DNA from: Dyadobacter pollutisoli
Lineage (GTDB): Bacteria > Bacteroidota > Bacteroidia > Cytophagales > Spirosomataceae
Assembly: GCF_026625565.1 (NCBI RefSeq)
Contig: NZ_CP112998.1
Span: forward strand, 4,590,501 to 4,654,500
DNA: 64,000 bases
Direction of reading: 5' to 3'
In this document: piece by piece, positions 37,248-45,979 of the stretch
Numbering within the stretch: the first letter of the stretch is position 1
Layout of the letters: each line of letters starts with the position of its first letter
The notes under the pieces: generated by a model
What the model was told of the DNA's origin: nothing
The model's input: the letters and a program-made list of their open reading frames with translations, nothing else
Databases searched by the model: none
Program-made: the position numbers and the translations under genes

Positions 37248-38095
37248 ACAGGCAAGAATTGATACTATCAGCAGTCCTAGTTTTGTCTAATTTTTTTGTG
37301 TGCTGTTCTCAACCATCCAGCCCACCAACTCCGTCCAGCAAGAAAACCTACGAATTCGGCACTAACCCGTCCTGGCAAGACGAATTCGATACTCCCGGAA
37401 AGCCTGACCCTACCAAATGGGGCTACGACCTCGGTGATCATGGCTGGGGCAATCACGAACTGGAAGATTACACGGACAAAATCGCTAATGCCAAAGTAGA
37501 GGGCGGAAACCTCGTTATCACTGCCATTAAAGAAAAATCCGGAAAACTGGATCACAGTTCTGCCCGTTTGGTATCAAAAGGGAAAGGGGATTTTTTGTAT
37601 GGAAAGTTTGAGATCAGGGCCAAACTGCCGAAAGGACGAGGCACCTGGCCAGCTATATGGATGCTAGCCAGCGAAAATGGATACGGTAATAAAGGCTGGC
37701 CTGATAATGGTGAAATCGACATTATGGAGCATGTTGGCTTCGATCACGGTAAAGTCCATGGCAATGTCCATACCAAAGCTTTTAACCATACCATTGGAAC
37801 CAACAAGGGAAATAATGTTATGGTCGACCAGGTCTCAGAGGAATTTCACACCTACTCCTGCGAGTGGACACCCGATGCCATTTCCATTCTGGTGGATGGT
37901 AAATCCTATTTTACATTCAAGAAAGAAGCCGGTTATCAATGGCAGCAATGGCCGTTCGACAAACCTTTTCATTTTATTTTAAATATAGCTGTCGGAGGTG
38001 ACTGGGGAGGGCAAAAAGGCGTGGATGACAGCATTTTCCCTCAAAAAATGGAGGTCGATTACGTCCGTGTTTACCCGCTTGTCGAGAAAAAGTAA
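37244..38095 (+). CDS. GH16-family beta-glucanase lipoprotein
   Basis: Encodes 283 residues. A lipobox (V-C-C-S; Cys20 or Cys21) is followed by a Ser/Pro-rich linker and a GH16 jelly-roll domain from about 40. The catalytic motif E-I-D-I-M-E lies at 157-162, with Glu157 as nucleophile and Glu162 as acid/base; H-V-G follows. Family members cut beta-1,3 or mixed-linkage glucans such as laminarin. Export as a lipoprotein suggests action at the cell surface. The start ATG overlaps the stop of the preceding small gene. Confidence 0.93.
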   Translation: MNRQELILSAVLVLSNFFVCCSQPSSPPTPSSKKTYEFGTNPSWQDEFDTPGKPDPTKWGYDLGDHGWGNHELEDYTDKIANAKVEGGNLVITAIKEKSGKLDHSSARLVSKGKGDFLYGKFEIRAKLPKGRGTWPAIWMLASENGYGNKGWPDNGEIDIMEHVGFDHGKVHGNVHTKAFNHTIGTNKGNNVMVDQVSEEFHTYSCEWTPDAISILVDGKSYFTFKKEAGYQWQQWPFDKPFHFILNIAVGGDWGGQKGVDDSIFPQKMEVDYVRVYPLVEKK

Positions 38096-38130
38096 CTTTG
38101 AAATTCCAGTGCATGGAAGTATCTTGCACC

Positions 38131-39894
38131 ATGGATCATTTCGTTGTTTCGGCCAGGAAGTATCGTCCCGTCACCTTTGATTCGGTGGTTGGCCAATCAC
38201 ACATCACTACCACATTAAAAAACGCAATTCGCACCAATCACCTCGCGCAAGCCTTTCTTTTTTGCGGTCCGAGGGGTGTAGGAAAAACTACATGTGCGCG
38301 GATTTTAGCCAAAACAATTAACTGCCAGAACCTCGGCGATGATGTAGAAGCTTGCGGCGAATGTGAATCCTGTGTCAGCTTTCAAAACAATGCGTCTTTC
38401 AATATCCACGAACTGGATGCTGCTTCCAATAACTCGGTGGAAGATATCCGTAACCTGATCGATCAGGTTCGCTATCCACCCCAGACTGGAAAATACAAAA
38501 TCTACATCATTGATGAGGTTCATATGCTTTCTCAGGCCGCATTCAATGCATTCCTGAAAACATTGGAAGAACCGCCGGGCTATGCCATTTTCATTTTGGC
38601 AACTACGGAAAAACATAAGATCCTGCCTACTATCCTTTCGCGCTGCCAGATCTTTGACTTTAACAGGATACAGCCAAAAGATATCGCATATCATCTGGCT
38701 GATATCGCAAAAAAAGAAGGCATTGAAACTGAAAAAGAAGCACTGGAACTGATCGGGCAAAAAGCGGACGGAGGACTTCGTGACGCGCTTTCAATGTTCG
38801 ATTTGAATGTTACTTTTTCAACTAATAATCACCTTACCTATGCAGCAGTACTCGAAAACCTGCATATCCTGGACTATGATTATTACTTCAAAATCACCGA
38901 TGCATTGACTGCCGGCAGTATAGCGCGGTCTTTGGTTTTGTTTGACGAGATCTTGCGAAAAGGTTTTGACGGACATTTGTTTGTGGTAGGGCTGTTGGAA
39001 CATTTCAGGAATTTGCTGGTGGGTAAAGACCCTGTTACTGTGACGCTTTTGCAGGTTTCGGAGTCTGCCGAGCGTAAATACCAGGAACAGTCTGCGATGG
39101 CCGATATGAGTTTCCTGCTCTCTGCGCTTAGTATCGCGAGCCAATGTGATATCAATTACAAATCAGCCAAAAACCAGCGACTGCATGTGGAGCTTTGCCT
39201 CATGAAGCTCGCCAATTTACCGCACGTTCTTCAACTTAATTCACTTGCAGCCGTTGATGAAACGGCAAAAAAAAAAGTTGAGCCACAGCAACAGCCATTA
39301 AATTCGCAGCCTTCTGTTCCGGCAATACCGCCAACGAACGGCGCTCCAACCAATGGAAGCTCTTACGCACCGCCGCCACAGCCAGTAGCAACTCCAGCTG
39401 TACCGTCACGACTGAAAAGCACGATTCCGCTCACTGCCACCACTCCCATTACCAGCCAACCGGTTAAGGAAACCGTTGCGGCTCAAACTGACTATGCTGC
39501 CGTAGCAGCCGGCAGTAATGTCAAAAAGGAGGCATTGACCTTTGAAACACTTCAAAGGCTTTGGTATGAATTTGCAGAAAAGAGACAGCAAGCCGGAAAC
39601 TCGACCACCGAGGAAATTACACTAAGGAGAGAGTTCAAACTGGAAGGTACCACCATTGAAATAGCGCTTGACAACACGCACCAGCTGGAAGCAGTCCAGA
39701 ACATGCGTTATGATCTGCTGGGTTTTCTGAAAAGCCGGATCGATGCTCCCAGGCTGGACATTAACCCCCGTGTAGCGCCCCAGGAGGTAAACCGGCTACC
39801 CTATACTCCTGCCGAAAAATTCAATTATATGGCTGAAAAGAACCCCTATCTGCTGGAATTGAAGCAGGCACTGGGCCTTGACGTAGATTTCTAA
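38131..39894 (+). CDS. dnaX: DNA polymerase III gamma/tau subunit
   Basis: Encodes 587 residues from the ATG at 38131 (M-D-H-F-V-V-S-A-R-K-Y-R-P-V-T-F-D); longer frames start at TTG 38098 or ATG 38113. Clamp-loader ATPase: P-loop G-P-R-G-V-G-K-T-T at 46-54, four zinc Cys at 65, 75, 78 and 81, D-E-V-H-M-L-S Walker B, and L-S-R-C with the arginine finger. A Pro/Gln-rich linker starts near residue 384, followed by the tau-type C-terminal domain that binds the polymerase and helicase. A run of ten A at 39267-39276 sits exactly at the ATPase/linker boundary and may give a gamma-like short form. It converges on coaE with a four-base overlap. Confidence 0.97.
   Translation: MDHFVVSARKYRPVTFDSVVGQSHITTTLKNAIRTNHLAQAFLFCGPRGVGKTTCARILAKTINCQNLGDDVEACGECESCVSFQNNASFNIHELDAASNNSVEDIRNLIDQVRYPPQTGKYKIYIIDEVHMLSQAAFNAFLKTLEEPPGYAIFILATTEKHKILPTILSRCQIFDFNRIQPKDIAYHLADIAKKEGIETEKEALELIGQKADGGLRDALSMFDLNVTFSTNNHLTYAAVLENLHILDYDYYFKITDALTAGSIARSLVLFDEILRKGFDGHLFVVGLLEHFRNLLVGKDPVTVTLLQVSESAERKYQEQSAMADMSFLLSALSIASQCDINYKSAKNQRLHVELCLMKLANLPHVLQLNSLAAVDETAKKKVEPQQQPLNSQPSVPAIPPTNGAPTNGSSYAPPPQPVATPAVPSRLKSTIPLTATTPITSQPVKETVAAQTDYAAVAAGSNVKKEALTFETLQRLWYEFAEKRQQAGNSTTEEITLRREFKLEGTTIEIALDNTHQLEAVQNMRYDLLGFLKSRIDAPRLDINPRVAPQEVNRLPYTPAEKFNYMAEKNPYLLELKQALGLDVDF
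39267..39281 (+). other. dnaX: slippery A10 tract with immediate -1 stop in dnaX
   Basis: Ten A (39267-39276) are read in frame as Lys-Lys-Lys after GCA. A -1 shift gives AGT then TGA (39279-39281); a +1 shift meets TAA at 39299-39301. Either would end translation at the start of the tau linker, giving a protein of about 383-390 residues. E. coli does this by ribosomal frameshift and Thermus by transcriptional slippage on an A9 run. Confidence 0.7.
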
Positions 39895-40499
39895 CGGTTT
39901 TTCGCCGCTTCCAGAAATTGATGGTTAAGATGCAAAACCTGCGGGATCAAAGCAGCGGTTTCGTCATTGGTAATGATAAAATCTGCGATCTGCTTTCTCG
40001 ACTCGTCCGACGCTTGCCTTTTGATAATCGATCTGATTTCCAACTCACTACGATTGTCTCTTTGCAGAATACGCTTGATCCTCAGATCTTCCGGCGCGTG
40101 AACCACCACGACGTAATCCAGTGAATTCCCCTGCCCGGCCGCGTTCATAATGGCCGCTTCTTTCAACACATATGGAGAGTCTGCATGTTCCGAAACCCAA
40201 TGCTGGGTATCTCTCATGACCACTGGATGGATAATGGCATTCAGCTTTTTTAAGAGCTTTTCGTCTTTGAAAACCACGGAGGCAACAAACGAAGTATTAT
40301 ACATTCCTGACGAATCATACGATTCCGGCCCGAGTAAATCCGTTACCTTTTCTCTGATCTCAGGTTCATGATTGGTAAGCCATTTGGCACGGGAATCGGC
40401 GTGATAAACAGGAATTTCAAGGCAGGAAAATACCTGGCAGACTATGCTCTTGCCGGAACCAATACCGCCGGTAACTCCTATCTGAAGTGGAAGTGACAT
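39891..40499 (-). CDS. coaE: dephospho-CoA kinase
   Basis: Encodes 202 residues. The P-loop G-G-I-G-S-G-K-S (11-18) is near the N-terminus. The family pattern H-A-D-S, then I-I-H-P-V-V, K-E-A-A-I-M and the R-D-N-R-S LID region follow. It adds the 3'-phosphate that completes coenzyme A. Its stop overlaps the dnaX stop by four bases in convergent orientation. It is the last gene of the nusB-ytxH-DUF1573-yajC-ybbR-coaE run, with 18 bases to the YbbR gene, so it is probably co-transcribed. Confidence 0.95.
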   Translation of the reverse strand: MSLPLQIGVTGGIGSGKSIVCQVFSCLEIPVYHADSRAKWLTNHEPEIREKVTDLLGPESYDSSGMYNTSFVASVVFKDEKLLKKLNAIIHPVVMRDTQHWVSEHADSPYVLKEAAIMNAAGQGNSLDYVVVVHAPEDLRIKRILQRDNRSELEIRSIIKRQASDESRKQIADFIITNDETAALIPQVLHLNHQFLEAAKNR

Positions 40500-40517
40500 G
40501 GTTTCGGGGAAAGATGG

Positions 40518-41210
40518 TTATTGAGGAGCAGCATTTAAATACTGCGCAACTTCAAAACTGACATATACGTCCCGATGACTCACCTCCACCAATGGAGATA
40601 CGGGCAATGGAATCGGTAGGCTTTCGTCGAAATTATTCTGGATTTTTGGAACAGGAATTGAAATGCGAATGGTATCGGGATAGGTGCGGATCAGTGAAAC
40701 CGGCCCGTCCACCGAGATCAGCGACGGAGACACATTGATGATGCTTGATATCACGTACCCGTCCCGAATATTGATACCGGCGCTATCCACCCTGATAGGG
40801 ATGATCTTCCTGATCTTGCGCTCGAAATTTAACTCAAACGTATCTGCAATGACATAGTTGACATGCAGGTTAGGGAAAAGTTCTGTAATTTGGTCCGTCA
40901 GGGCCGTTGAATTGATAAAGCTAGCTTCATTGGGATTCAACACCTTGTATACTACCGGATTAGCATTGAAATTCAGCCATGACTTTTGAAGTAAAGTCCA
41001 ACCATCACCCGATACATTTACTGAAATTCTCTTGGGCAAAGGCTGCATGGGAACGAATGCGGAATTATCGTACTCAATTTCCAGCGGGTAATTAAGCTTG
41101 ATTGAATAATTATCCTTATTCAACACATTCATCAACCAAAAAAAAGAGGCTGCCAGGATGCATACGAAAAAAGTTTTGATCCTGTTCTGGCCTGACGGTA
41201 CGTTACTCAC
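40518..41210 (-). CDS. YbbR-like domain protein (CdaR-like)
   Basis: Encodes 230 residues from a GTG start. One N-terminal membrane helix (about 13-29) is followed by an extracytoplasmic part with YbbR-type beta repeats (P-L-E-I-E-Y-D-N, I-S-V-N-V-S-G, I-P-I-R-V-D-S-A-G, S-V-D-G-P). In Firmicutes the related CdaR regulates the c-di-AMP cyclase. Bacteroidota proteins of this type sit next to yajC and coaE, as here, and their role is not settled. It is encoded 108 bases after yajC. Confidence 0.82.
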   Translation of the reverse strand: MSNVPSGQNRIKTFFVCILAASFFWLMNVLNKDNYSIKLNYPLEIEYDNSAFVPMQPLPKRISVNVSGDGWTLLQKSWLNFNANPVVYKVLNPNEASFINSTALTDQITELFPNLHVNYVIADTFELNFERKIRKIIPIRVDSAGINIRDGYVISSIINVSPSLISVDGPVSLIRTYPDTIRISIPVPKIQNNFDESLPIPLPVSPLVEVSHRDVYVSFEVAQYLNAAPQ

Positions 41211-41317
41211 AGCAAATTAAAATGGGCATACATCCGAAAATGTATGCTGTTCATAAATTATTTATTCATTACTAAACAGCGATCTCAAAGCAACGAACAA
41301 ATATTCATTACGAGAAT

Positions 41318-41620
41318 TTATCCTGCAATAGTACGCGAGATGGCTGATTTGTCAACTGTTAACTTTACTCCTTTATCCAGTTCCAACGTAACTGTTGTCT
41401 CTTCTACTGTATAAATCCGGGCGTGGATTCCTCCAATCGTTACCACCTGATCGCCTTTTTTGAGGTTACCAAGCAATTCTTTCTGATCTTTTTGCTTTTT
41501 CTGCTGCGGGCGTATCATGAAAAAATAAAACACCCCGATTATCCCGACCCACATCACGACCTGATAAATCATACCTTGTGAGCCGCCTGCTGCTGCTTGT
41601 GCTAATAAAGAAAAATTCAT
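41318..41620 (-). CDS. yajC: preprotein translocase accessory subunit YajC
   Basis: Encodes 100 residues from the ATG at 41620; the longer frame to 41668 would overlap the previous gene and add residues before the usual start. One membrane helix (about 17-35) is followed by the family signature F-M-I-R-P-Q-Q-K-K-Q and G-D-Q-V-V-T-I-G-G-I. YajC associates with SecDF in the inner membrane and aids protein export. Confidence 0.95.
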   Translation of the reverse strand: MNFSLLAQAAAGGSQGMIYQVVMWVGIIGVFYFFMIRPQQKKQKDQKELLGNLKKGDQVVTIGGIHARIYTVEETTVTLELDKGVKLTVDKSAISRTIAG

Positions 41621-41642
41621 TGTAAGAGATAGATTAGAAAGT

Positions 41643-42071
41643 TTATTTTGTTGGTGCGGAATTGACAACTCCTTTGAGCCTTAGCTCCGAATAAGCAGGT
41701 TCCGTATTGGCATACACCGTAATGGTTTTTACCTGGGGACCCGACTTGTGTTTGCTGTCAAAACGGACTTTGATACTTGATGTCTCTTTGGGACCAATTG
41801 GCTCCTTGGGCCATTCCGGCGTTGTACAGCCGCAGGAAGAAGTGATATTGTTCAGGATCAGCGGATATTCTCCATCATTGCGAAATTTGAAACTGTGCTC
41901 CACAATAGCTCCTTCCTGAATGGTTCCAAAATCGAACGATGAGCTATCGATCAAAGCAAAAACAGGCATTTTTGAATCTGCCTGTTCCGCTTCGCTTTTA
42001 TCTTCTTTTTTGGAACAACCGGAAAAAACCAATGCGATTCCTAACAAAACACAAATGGATATTTTTTTCAT
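41643..42071 (-). CDS. DUF1573 lipoprotein
   Basis: Encodes 142 residues. The lipobox (F-S-G-C, Cys19) and a charged linker precede a DUF1573 beta-sandwich. It contains F-D-F-G-T-I-Q-E-G, H-S-F-K-F-R-N-D-G and the family Cys pair motif S-S-C-G-C-T-T-P. The domain is immunoglobulin-like and widespread in Bacteroidota, with no proven function. It is encoded nine bases after ytxH and just before yajC, so envelope biogenesis is a reasonable guess. Confidence 0.92.
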   Translation of the reverse strand: MKKISICVLLGIALVFSGCSKKEDKSEAEQADSKMPVFALIDSSSFDFGTIQEGAIVEHSFKFRNDGEYPLILNNITSSCGCTTPEWPKEPIGPKETSSIKVRFDSKHKSGPQVKTITVYANTEPAYSELRLKGVVNSAPTK

Positions 42072-42079
42072 ATCGGTAA

Positions 42080-42382
42080 TTAATTGGCCTGACCTTTGAT
42101 TTGAGCCATCAAACGGTCCACATCTTCGAGCAGCTTTTCAGCTTTTTCGCGGGCGTCATTCACAACCCGCTCGCCTTCGGTTCTGGCGAGACTATCCGGC
42201 TGGTCTTTTTTATCAACCATATCCTGGATCACGCCTTCCAATTTCTCCCTGTATTTCGACAATCTGTAAGTCAGCTGGGTGCGAAGAACTTCCCCTTTGT
42301 CGGGTGCATAAAGAATCCCCAATGCAGCGCCGGTGACACAACCTGTCAGGAATGCGATTAAACTATTACTGGTTTTACTCAT
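42080..42382 (-). CDS. YtxH-domain protein
   Basis: Encodes 100 residues. The YtxH motif, a Gly-rich membrane helix ending G-I-L-Y-A-P-D-K-G, is at about 8-30. It is followed by a long charged helix with coiled-coil character (Y-R-L-S-K-Y-R-E-K-L-E; A-R-E-K-A-E-K-L-L-E-D-V). The family is linked to general stress in Bacillus and is of unknown function here. It is nine bases before the DUF1573 gene. Confidence 0.88.
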   Translation of the reverse strand: MSKTSNSLIAFLTGCVTGAALGILYAPDKGEVLRTQLTYRLSKYREKLEGVIQDMVDKKDQPDSLARTEGERVVNDAREKAEKLLEDVDRLMAQIKGQAN

Positions 42383-42487
42383 GAGTTTTTAAGTTTTAGC
42401 TGTTGCTGCGGCTATCAGCCTTTTTGATATTGGTAAGCCCTCAAAAATTATTCCATGCGGTAAAACCTGTATAACTTTCGAAAGCCG

Positions 42488-43654
42488 TTATTTATTATCT
42501 ATCAATCCGCGGCCGCTCTTTCTGATCACCCCTTCTTTCGAAAGCTTCACAGAAAGCACGTCCAGGACGCCATTTACAAACTTACCACTTTTTGGGGTAC
42601 TGTACCTTTTTGCTATTTCAATAAACTCGTTAATTGTTACTTTAACGGGAATGCCCGGGAAATGGATCAGTTCCGCCAACGCAGTTTTCAATATAATCAG
42701 ATCCACGAGCGCAACCCTTTCCAGCTCCCAGTTTTTAAGCTGATCATCCAGATATAGATCGTATTTATCACTTTCAGCTACCACGATCCGGCATAGTTCT
42801 TCTACAAAGAACCGGTCTTCTTCCCAATCTTTGGTCAAAGGCGCCAACTGAAAAGTAGCGCTATTGTCTGCTGATTTCAACGTTTTGATGGCTAGACTAC
42901 GGATCAGTTCACTATGATCACTCCAATATAGGTCACGCTGTTCAAAATAATCAAGCGGAACTTCGTGCTTTAAGATAACCTGTCTTAAAATATATTGAAC
43001 GATAGCCTGATCTTCCTCAGGGGTATGTGAGGTTTCCTTGCAATAAGCTTCGTACTGCGCATCTTTCCTCAATGCTTCACGATAAGTTTTCCTGACAAGG
43101 TTCATTTCATTGGACCAGTTGATACCGTTCCTGATAATTTCCTCTTCCAGGTTTTTATCTTCGATCAGCACCCTCACAACTCTGTTGGTGTCCAAGCCAG
43201 AGTCTTTTGGAAAAGGCGATTCAGGATCGTCATATCTTCTTTCGCGGTCAATTTTGGCCTGATGCGCCAGTTCAATGATCATTGAAAGAACACGTACAAA
43301 ATCAACATGGATCGATTCAGTCTCATTCAATACCCTCCTTACCATTTTCTCTCCATCCGTAGCTGTCTGGCGGCTGTATGCCTGAAATGCACTGCGTGCA
43401 ACTTTCAAAACCTGCTCCGGAAGTTCCTCATCCTCATTGGGTTTTCCGTTTTTAATCAATTCGTCGAGCGTCATTCCAGCCAGACGTTTCATCCCTGCTA
43501 ACTTCTGCCGGTTTTGAGGTTCCATGGAGTTCAGATCCGGCGCAAAAGCCTCATCAATGTGATCTAGTGCGAGCAAACGATTGGCATCTGCTGTCAACTG
43601 TCTTGCATAAAGCGCCTGGACCGCCTTGGTTCTTAATAATCTTCTATTCAGCAT
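42488..43654 (-). CDS. nusB: transcription antitermination factor NusB, long form
   Basis: Encodes 388 residues, more than twice the usual 140-150. The C-terminal 130 residues hold the NusB helical domain (W-E-L-E-R-V-A-L-V-D-L-I-I-L-K-T-A-L-A-E-L; V-T-I-N-E-F-I-E-I-A-K-R-Y-S; F-V-N-G-V-L-D). The N-terminus begins with the usual R-R-L-L-R-T-K-A-V-Q-A-L-Y-A, and between them lies a long charged helical insertion. NusB with NusE binds boxA RNA during rRNA transcription. Long forms are typical of Bacteroidota; the insertion's job is unknown. Confidence 0.93.
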   Translation of the reverse strand: MLNRRLLRTKAVQALYARQLTADANRLLALDHIDEAFAPDLNSMEPQNRQKLAGMKRLAGMTLDELIKNGKPNEDEELPEQVLKVARSAFQAYSRQTATDGEKMVRRVLNETESIHVDFVRVLSMIIELAHQAKIDRERRYDDPESPFPKDSGLDTNRVVRVLIEDKNLEEEIIRNGINWSNEMNLVRKTYREALRKDAQYEAYCKETSHTPEEDQAIVQYILRQVILKHEVPLDYFEQRDLYWSDHSELIRSLAIKTLKSADNSATFQLAPLTKDWEEDRFFVEELCRIVVAESDKYDLYLDDQLKNWELERVALVDLIILKTALAELIHFPGIPVKVTINEFIEIAKRYSTPKSGKFVNGVLDVLSVKLSKEGVIRKSGRGLIDNK

Positions 43655-43900
43655 AAGCCGGAATACTAATTGGATAAAAGGTACAGTAAATCAAAGAACG
43701 TTTTTGCATGTATAGCAAGGTTATTCATTTAGCATACCCCGCATTTGTGTTTTAAAATTGACCGCAAAATTAGACTATTTTGTTTAGAATCGAAAAAATG
43801 AAACACCGCCTTTTAATTTTGCAACGTTTTAAATGAATAGGATGTTGGTTTAGGATAGTCCCGCATCTGTTTGAAATCTCCGGTCTAAAAGTTTTATCGA

Positions 43901-45682
43901 GTGAAAGCATTAAAGTACCTCAACCAGTACTTATGGAAATACAAATGGTATCTCATCCTGGGAACCATTTTTACCATTATTTCTAACCTTTTTGGAATAA
44001 TCCCTGCCCAGCTGGTGCGTTACGCCCTTGATCTGGTGATCGAAACCCTCGATATTTACTATCTTTTCAATGGGGCTTCGCTTCAAAGCGGGATGTATGA
44101 CATTTTTGCTTTCAGCATCCTGCTGTATGGTTTGCTCATTCTGCTGATGGCATTATTGAAGGGAATTTTTCTGTTCCTCGTCCGGCAGACCATCATTGTC
44201 ATGTCCCGGCACATTGAATTTGAACTCAAAAACGACATATACCAACATTACCAGACGCTACCTGCGAGTTTTTTCAGACGCCACAACACCGGTGATTTAA
44301 TGGCCCGGATATCCGAAGACGTCAGCAATGTGAGGATATACCTGGGGCCTGCGCTCATGTACGGCATTAACCTGATCGTGCTTTTCATTCTGGTAATTTC
44401 CTACATGGCATCTGTCAGCACCAAACTGACTTTTTATGTGCTACTCCCGTTGCCTGTGCTTTCGATCAGCGTTTATGTCGTCAATAGTATGATCATGAAA
44501 CGTTCTCAGGAGATTCAAAAGCAACTTTCAGGACTTTCGACGTATGTACAGGAAGCTTTTTCAGGGATCAGGGTGATCAAATCTTTTGTTCAGGAAGATC
44601 ATTCTTTTTCCAATTTCCAGAAAGAGGCAGAAACTTTTAAGACCAAATCCCTCGGCCTCACCAAAGTTGACGCATTCTTTTACCCTGTTATACTACTGCT
44701 CATTGGTTTGAGCAATATTCTGATCATTTATGTAGGTGGCCAGGAAATCATTAATGGCAGACTGACGCCGGGCAATATCACTGAGTTCATTCTATATGTC
44801 AATATTCTTACGTGGCCAGTGATGGCATTGGGCTGGACTACCAGCCAGATCCAGCGCGCTGCTTCGTCGCAAACAAGGATCAATGAATTTTTGAATGAAA
44901 AGACAACATTGGTTTCGGAGAAAAACCTTGTCAAACCGCTGGAAGGGGCTATCACATTTCAGAATGTCGGCTTTATCTACCCTGATTCAGGAATTCAGGC
45001 GCTGCAACATTTTGATCTGAAAGTAAATCCGGGAGAATCGGTTGCGATATTGGGAACGACCGGTTCCGGCAAAAGCACGCTGGCGCATCTGCTATGCCGT
45101 TTATATGATCCAACAGAAGGTCAGATTCTCATTGACAACATTCCGATGAAGGATTACGATGTGCATGCATACCGTCGCCAGATTGGTTATGTGCCTCAGG
45201 ATGTCTTCCTTTTTTCAGATTCGATCCAAAACAATGTCCGTTTCGGAACCGTCGATATGCCTTTCGAAAGAATCGAACAAGCAGTAAAAGACGCAGATCT
45301 TTATAATAACATCATTGATTTCCCACAAGGCTACGAAACCATGCTGGGAGAAAGGGGGATTACATTGTCAGGAGGACAAAAGCAGCGCCTTTCCATTGCC
45401 AGAGCCATCGCACGTGACCCCAAAATACTGGTACTCGACGACTGCCTCTCGGCTGTGGACACCAATACGGAAAACATTATCCTCAATAATATGAAACGGA
45501 TTATGGATCAGCGTACTTCGGTGATCATTTCGCACCGCGTTTCTTCTGCCAAGCTTGCCGACAAAATCGTGGTTCTGGATGAAGGAAGAATAGTTGAGCA
45601 AGGCACACATTCAGAATTGATGGCCGCCAATGGCGCTTATAAAGAGCTTTACGAGAAGCAGTTGATTGCCGAGGAGGTTTAG
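43901..45682 (+). CDS. ABC transporter with fused permease and ATPase
   Basis: Encodes 593 residues from a GTG start. The N-terminal membrane domain has six helices (about 17-310). The C-terminal ATPase has Walker A G-T-T-G-S-G-K-S-T, Q-loop, signature L-S-G-G-Q-K-Q-R, Walker B I-L-V-L-D-D and a switch His in I-S-H-R-V-S. The Walker B lacks the usual catalytic Glu: it reads L-D-D-C-L-S-A, so Asp stands where Glu is normal. This is a half-size exporter like MsbA or heterodimeric multidrug pumps, and the Asp suggests it may work as the weaker half of a heterodimer. No partner gene is adjacent. Confidence 0.92.
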   Translation: MKALKYLNQYLWKYKWYLILGTIFTIISNLFGIIPAQLVRYALDLVIETLDIYYLFNGASLQSGMYDIFAFSILLYGLLILLMALLKGIFLFLVRQTIIVMSRHIEFELKNDIYQHYQTLPASFFRRHNTGDLMARISEDVSNVRIYLGPALMYGINLIVLFILVISYMASVSTKLTFYVLLPLPVLSISVYVVNSMIMKRSQEIQKQLSGLSTYVQEAFSGIRVIKSFVQEDHSFSNFQKEAETFKTKSLGLTKVDAFFYPVILLLIGLSNILIIYVGGQEIINGRLTPGNITEFILYVNILTWPVMALGWTTSQIQRAASSQTRINEFLNEKTTLVSEKNLVKPLEGAITFQNVGFIYPDSGIQALQHFDLKVNPGESVAILGTTGSGKSTLAHLLCRLYDPTEGQILIDNIPMKDYDVHAYRRQIGYVPQDVFLFSDSIQNNVRFGTVDMPFERIEQAVKDADLYNNIIDFPQGYETMLGERGITLSGGQKQRLSIARAIARDPKILVLDDCLSAVDTNTENIILNNMKRIMDQRTSVIISHRVSSAKLADKIVVLDEGRIVEQGTHSELMAANGAYKELYEKQLIAEEV

Positions 45683-45763
45683 GAAAATCACATTGGACGA
45701 AAAGTTGAGATTTTTAGGTAACTTCACTACTCATTGCAATAGAAATATTCTAAATATAGGTTT

Positions 45764-45979
45764 ATGCTGCAAACCGTAACCATTGACATTATAAATGATA
45801 AGGCACTAAATCTGTTAATGGATTTAGAACGCTTGAAACTTATCCGTTTGCGTAGAGAAATTACAGATCCTCGTTCCAGCAATAAAAATTTAAAAACCAG
45901 ATATAAGGGATCCATGTCTAAACAGCCACTTCAAGAGATTGATAATCAATTGAAGGACCTACGAAACGAATGGGAGTAA
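45764..45979 (+). CDS. putative antitoxin of a PIN-domain toxin
   Basis: Encodes 71 residues and overlaps the start of the PIN-domain gene by ten bases, the usual antitoxin-first arrangement. The N-terminal part (V-T-I-D-I-I-N-D-K-A-L-N-L-L-M-D-L-E-R-L) looks like a short strand and helix for DNA binding or dimerisation. The tail is basic and then acidic, as expected for a toxin-binding peptide. No named antitoxin family is recognised. Confidence 0.7.
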   Translation: MLQTVTIDIINDKALNLLMDLERLKLIRLRREITDPRSSNKNLKTRYKGSMSKQPLQEIDNQLKDLRNEWE

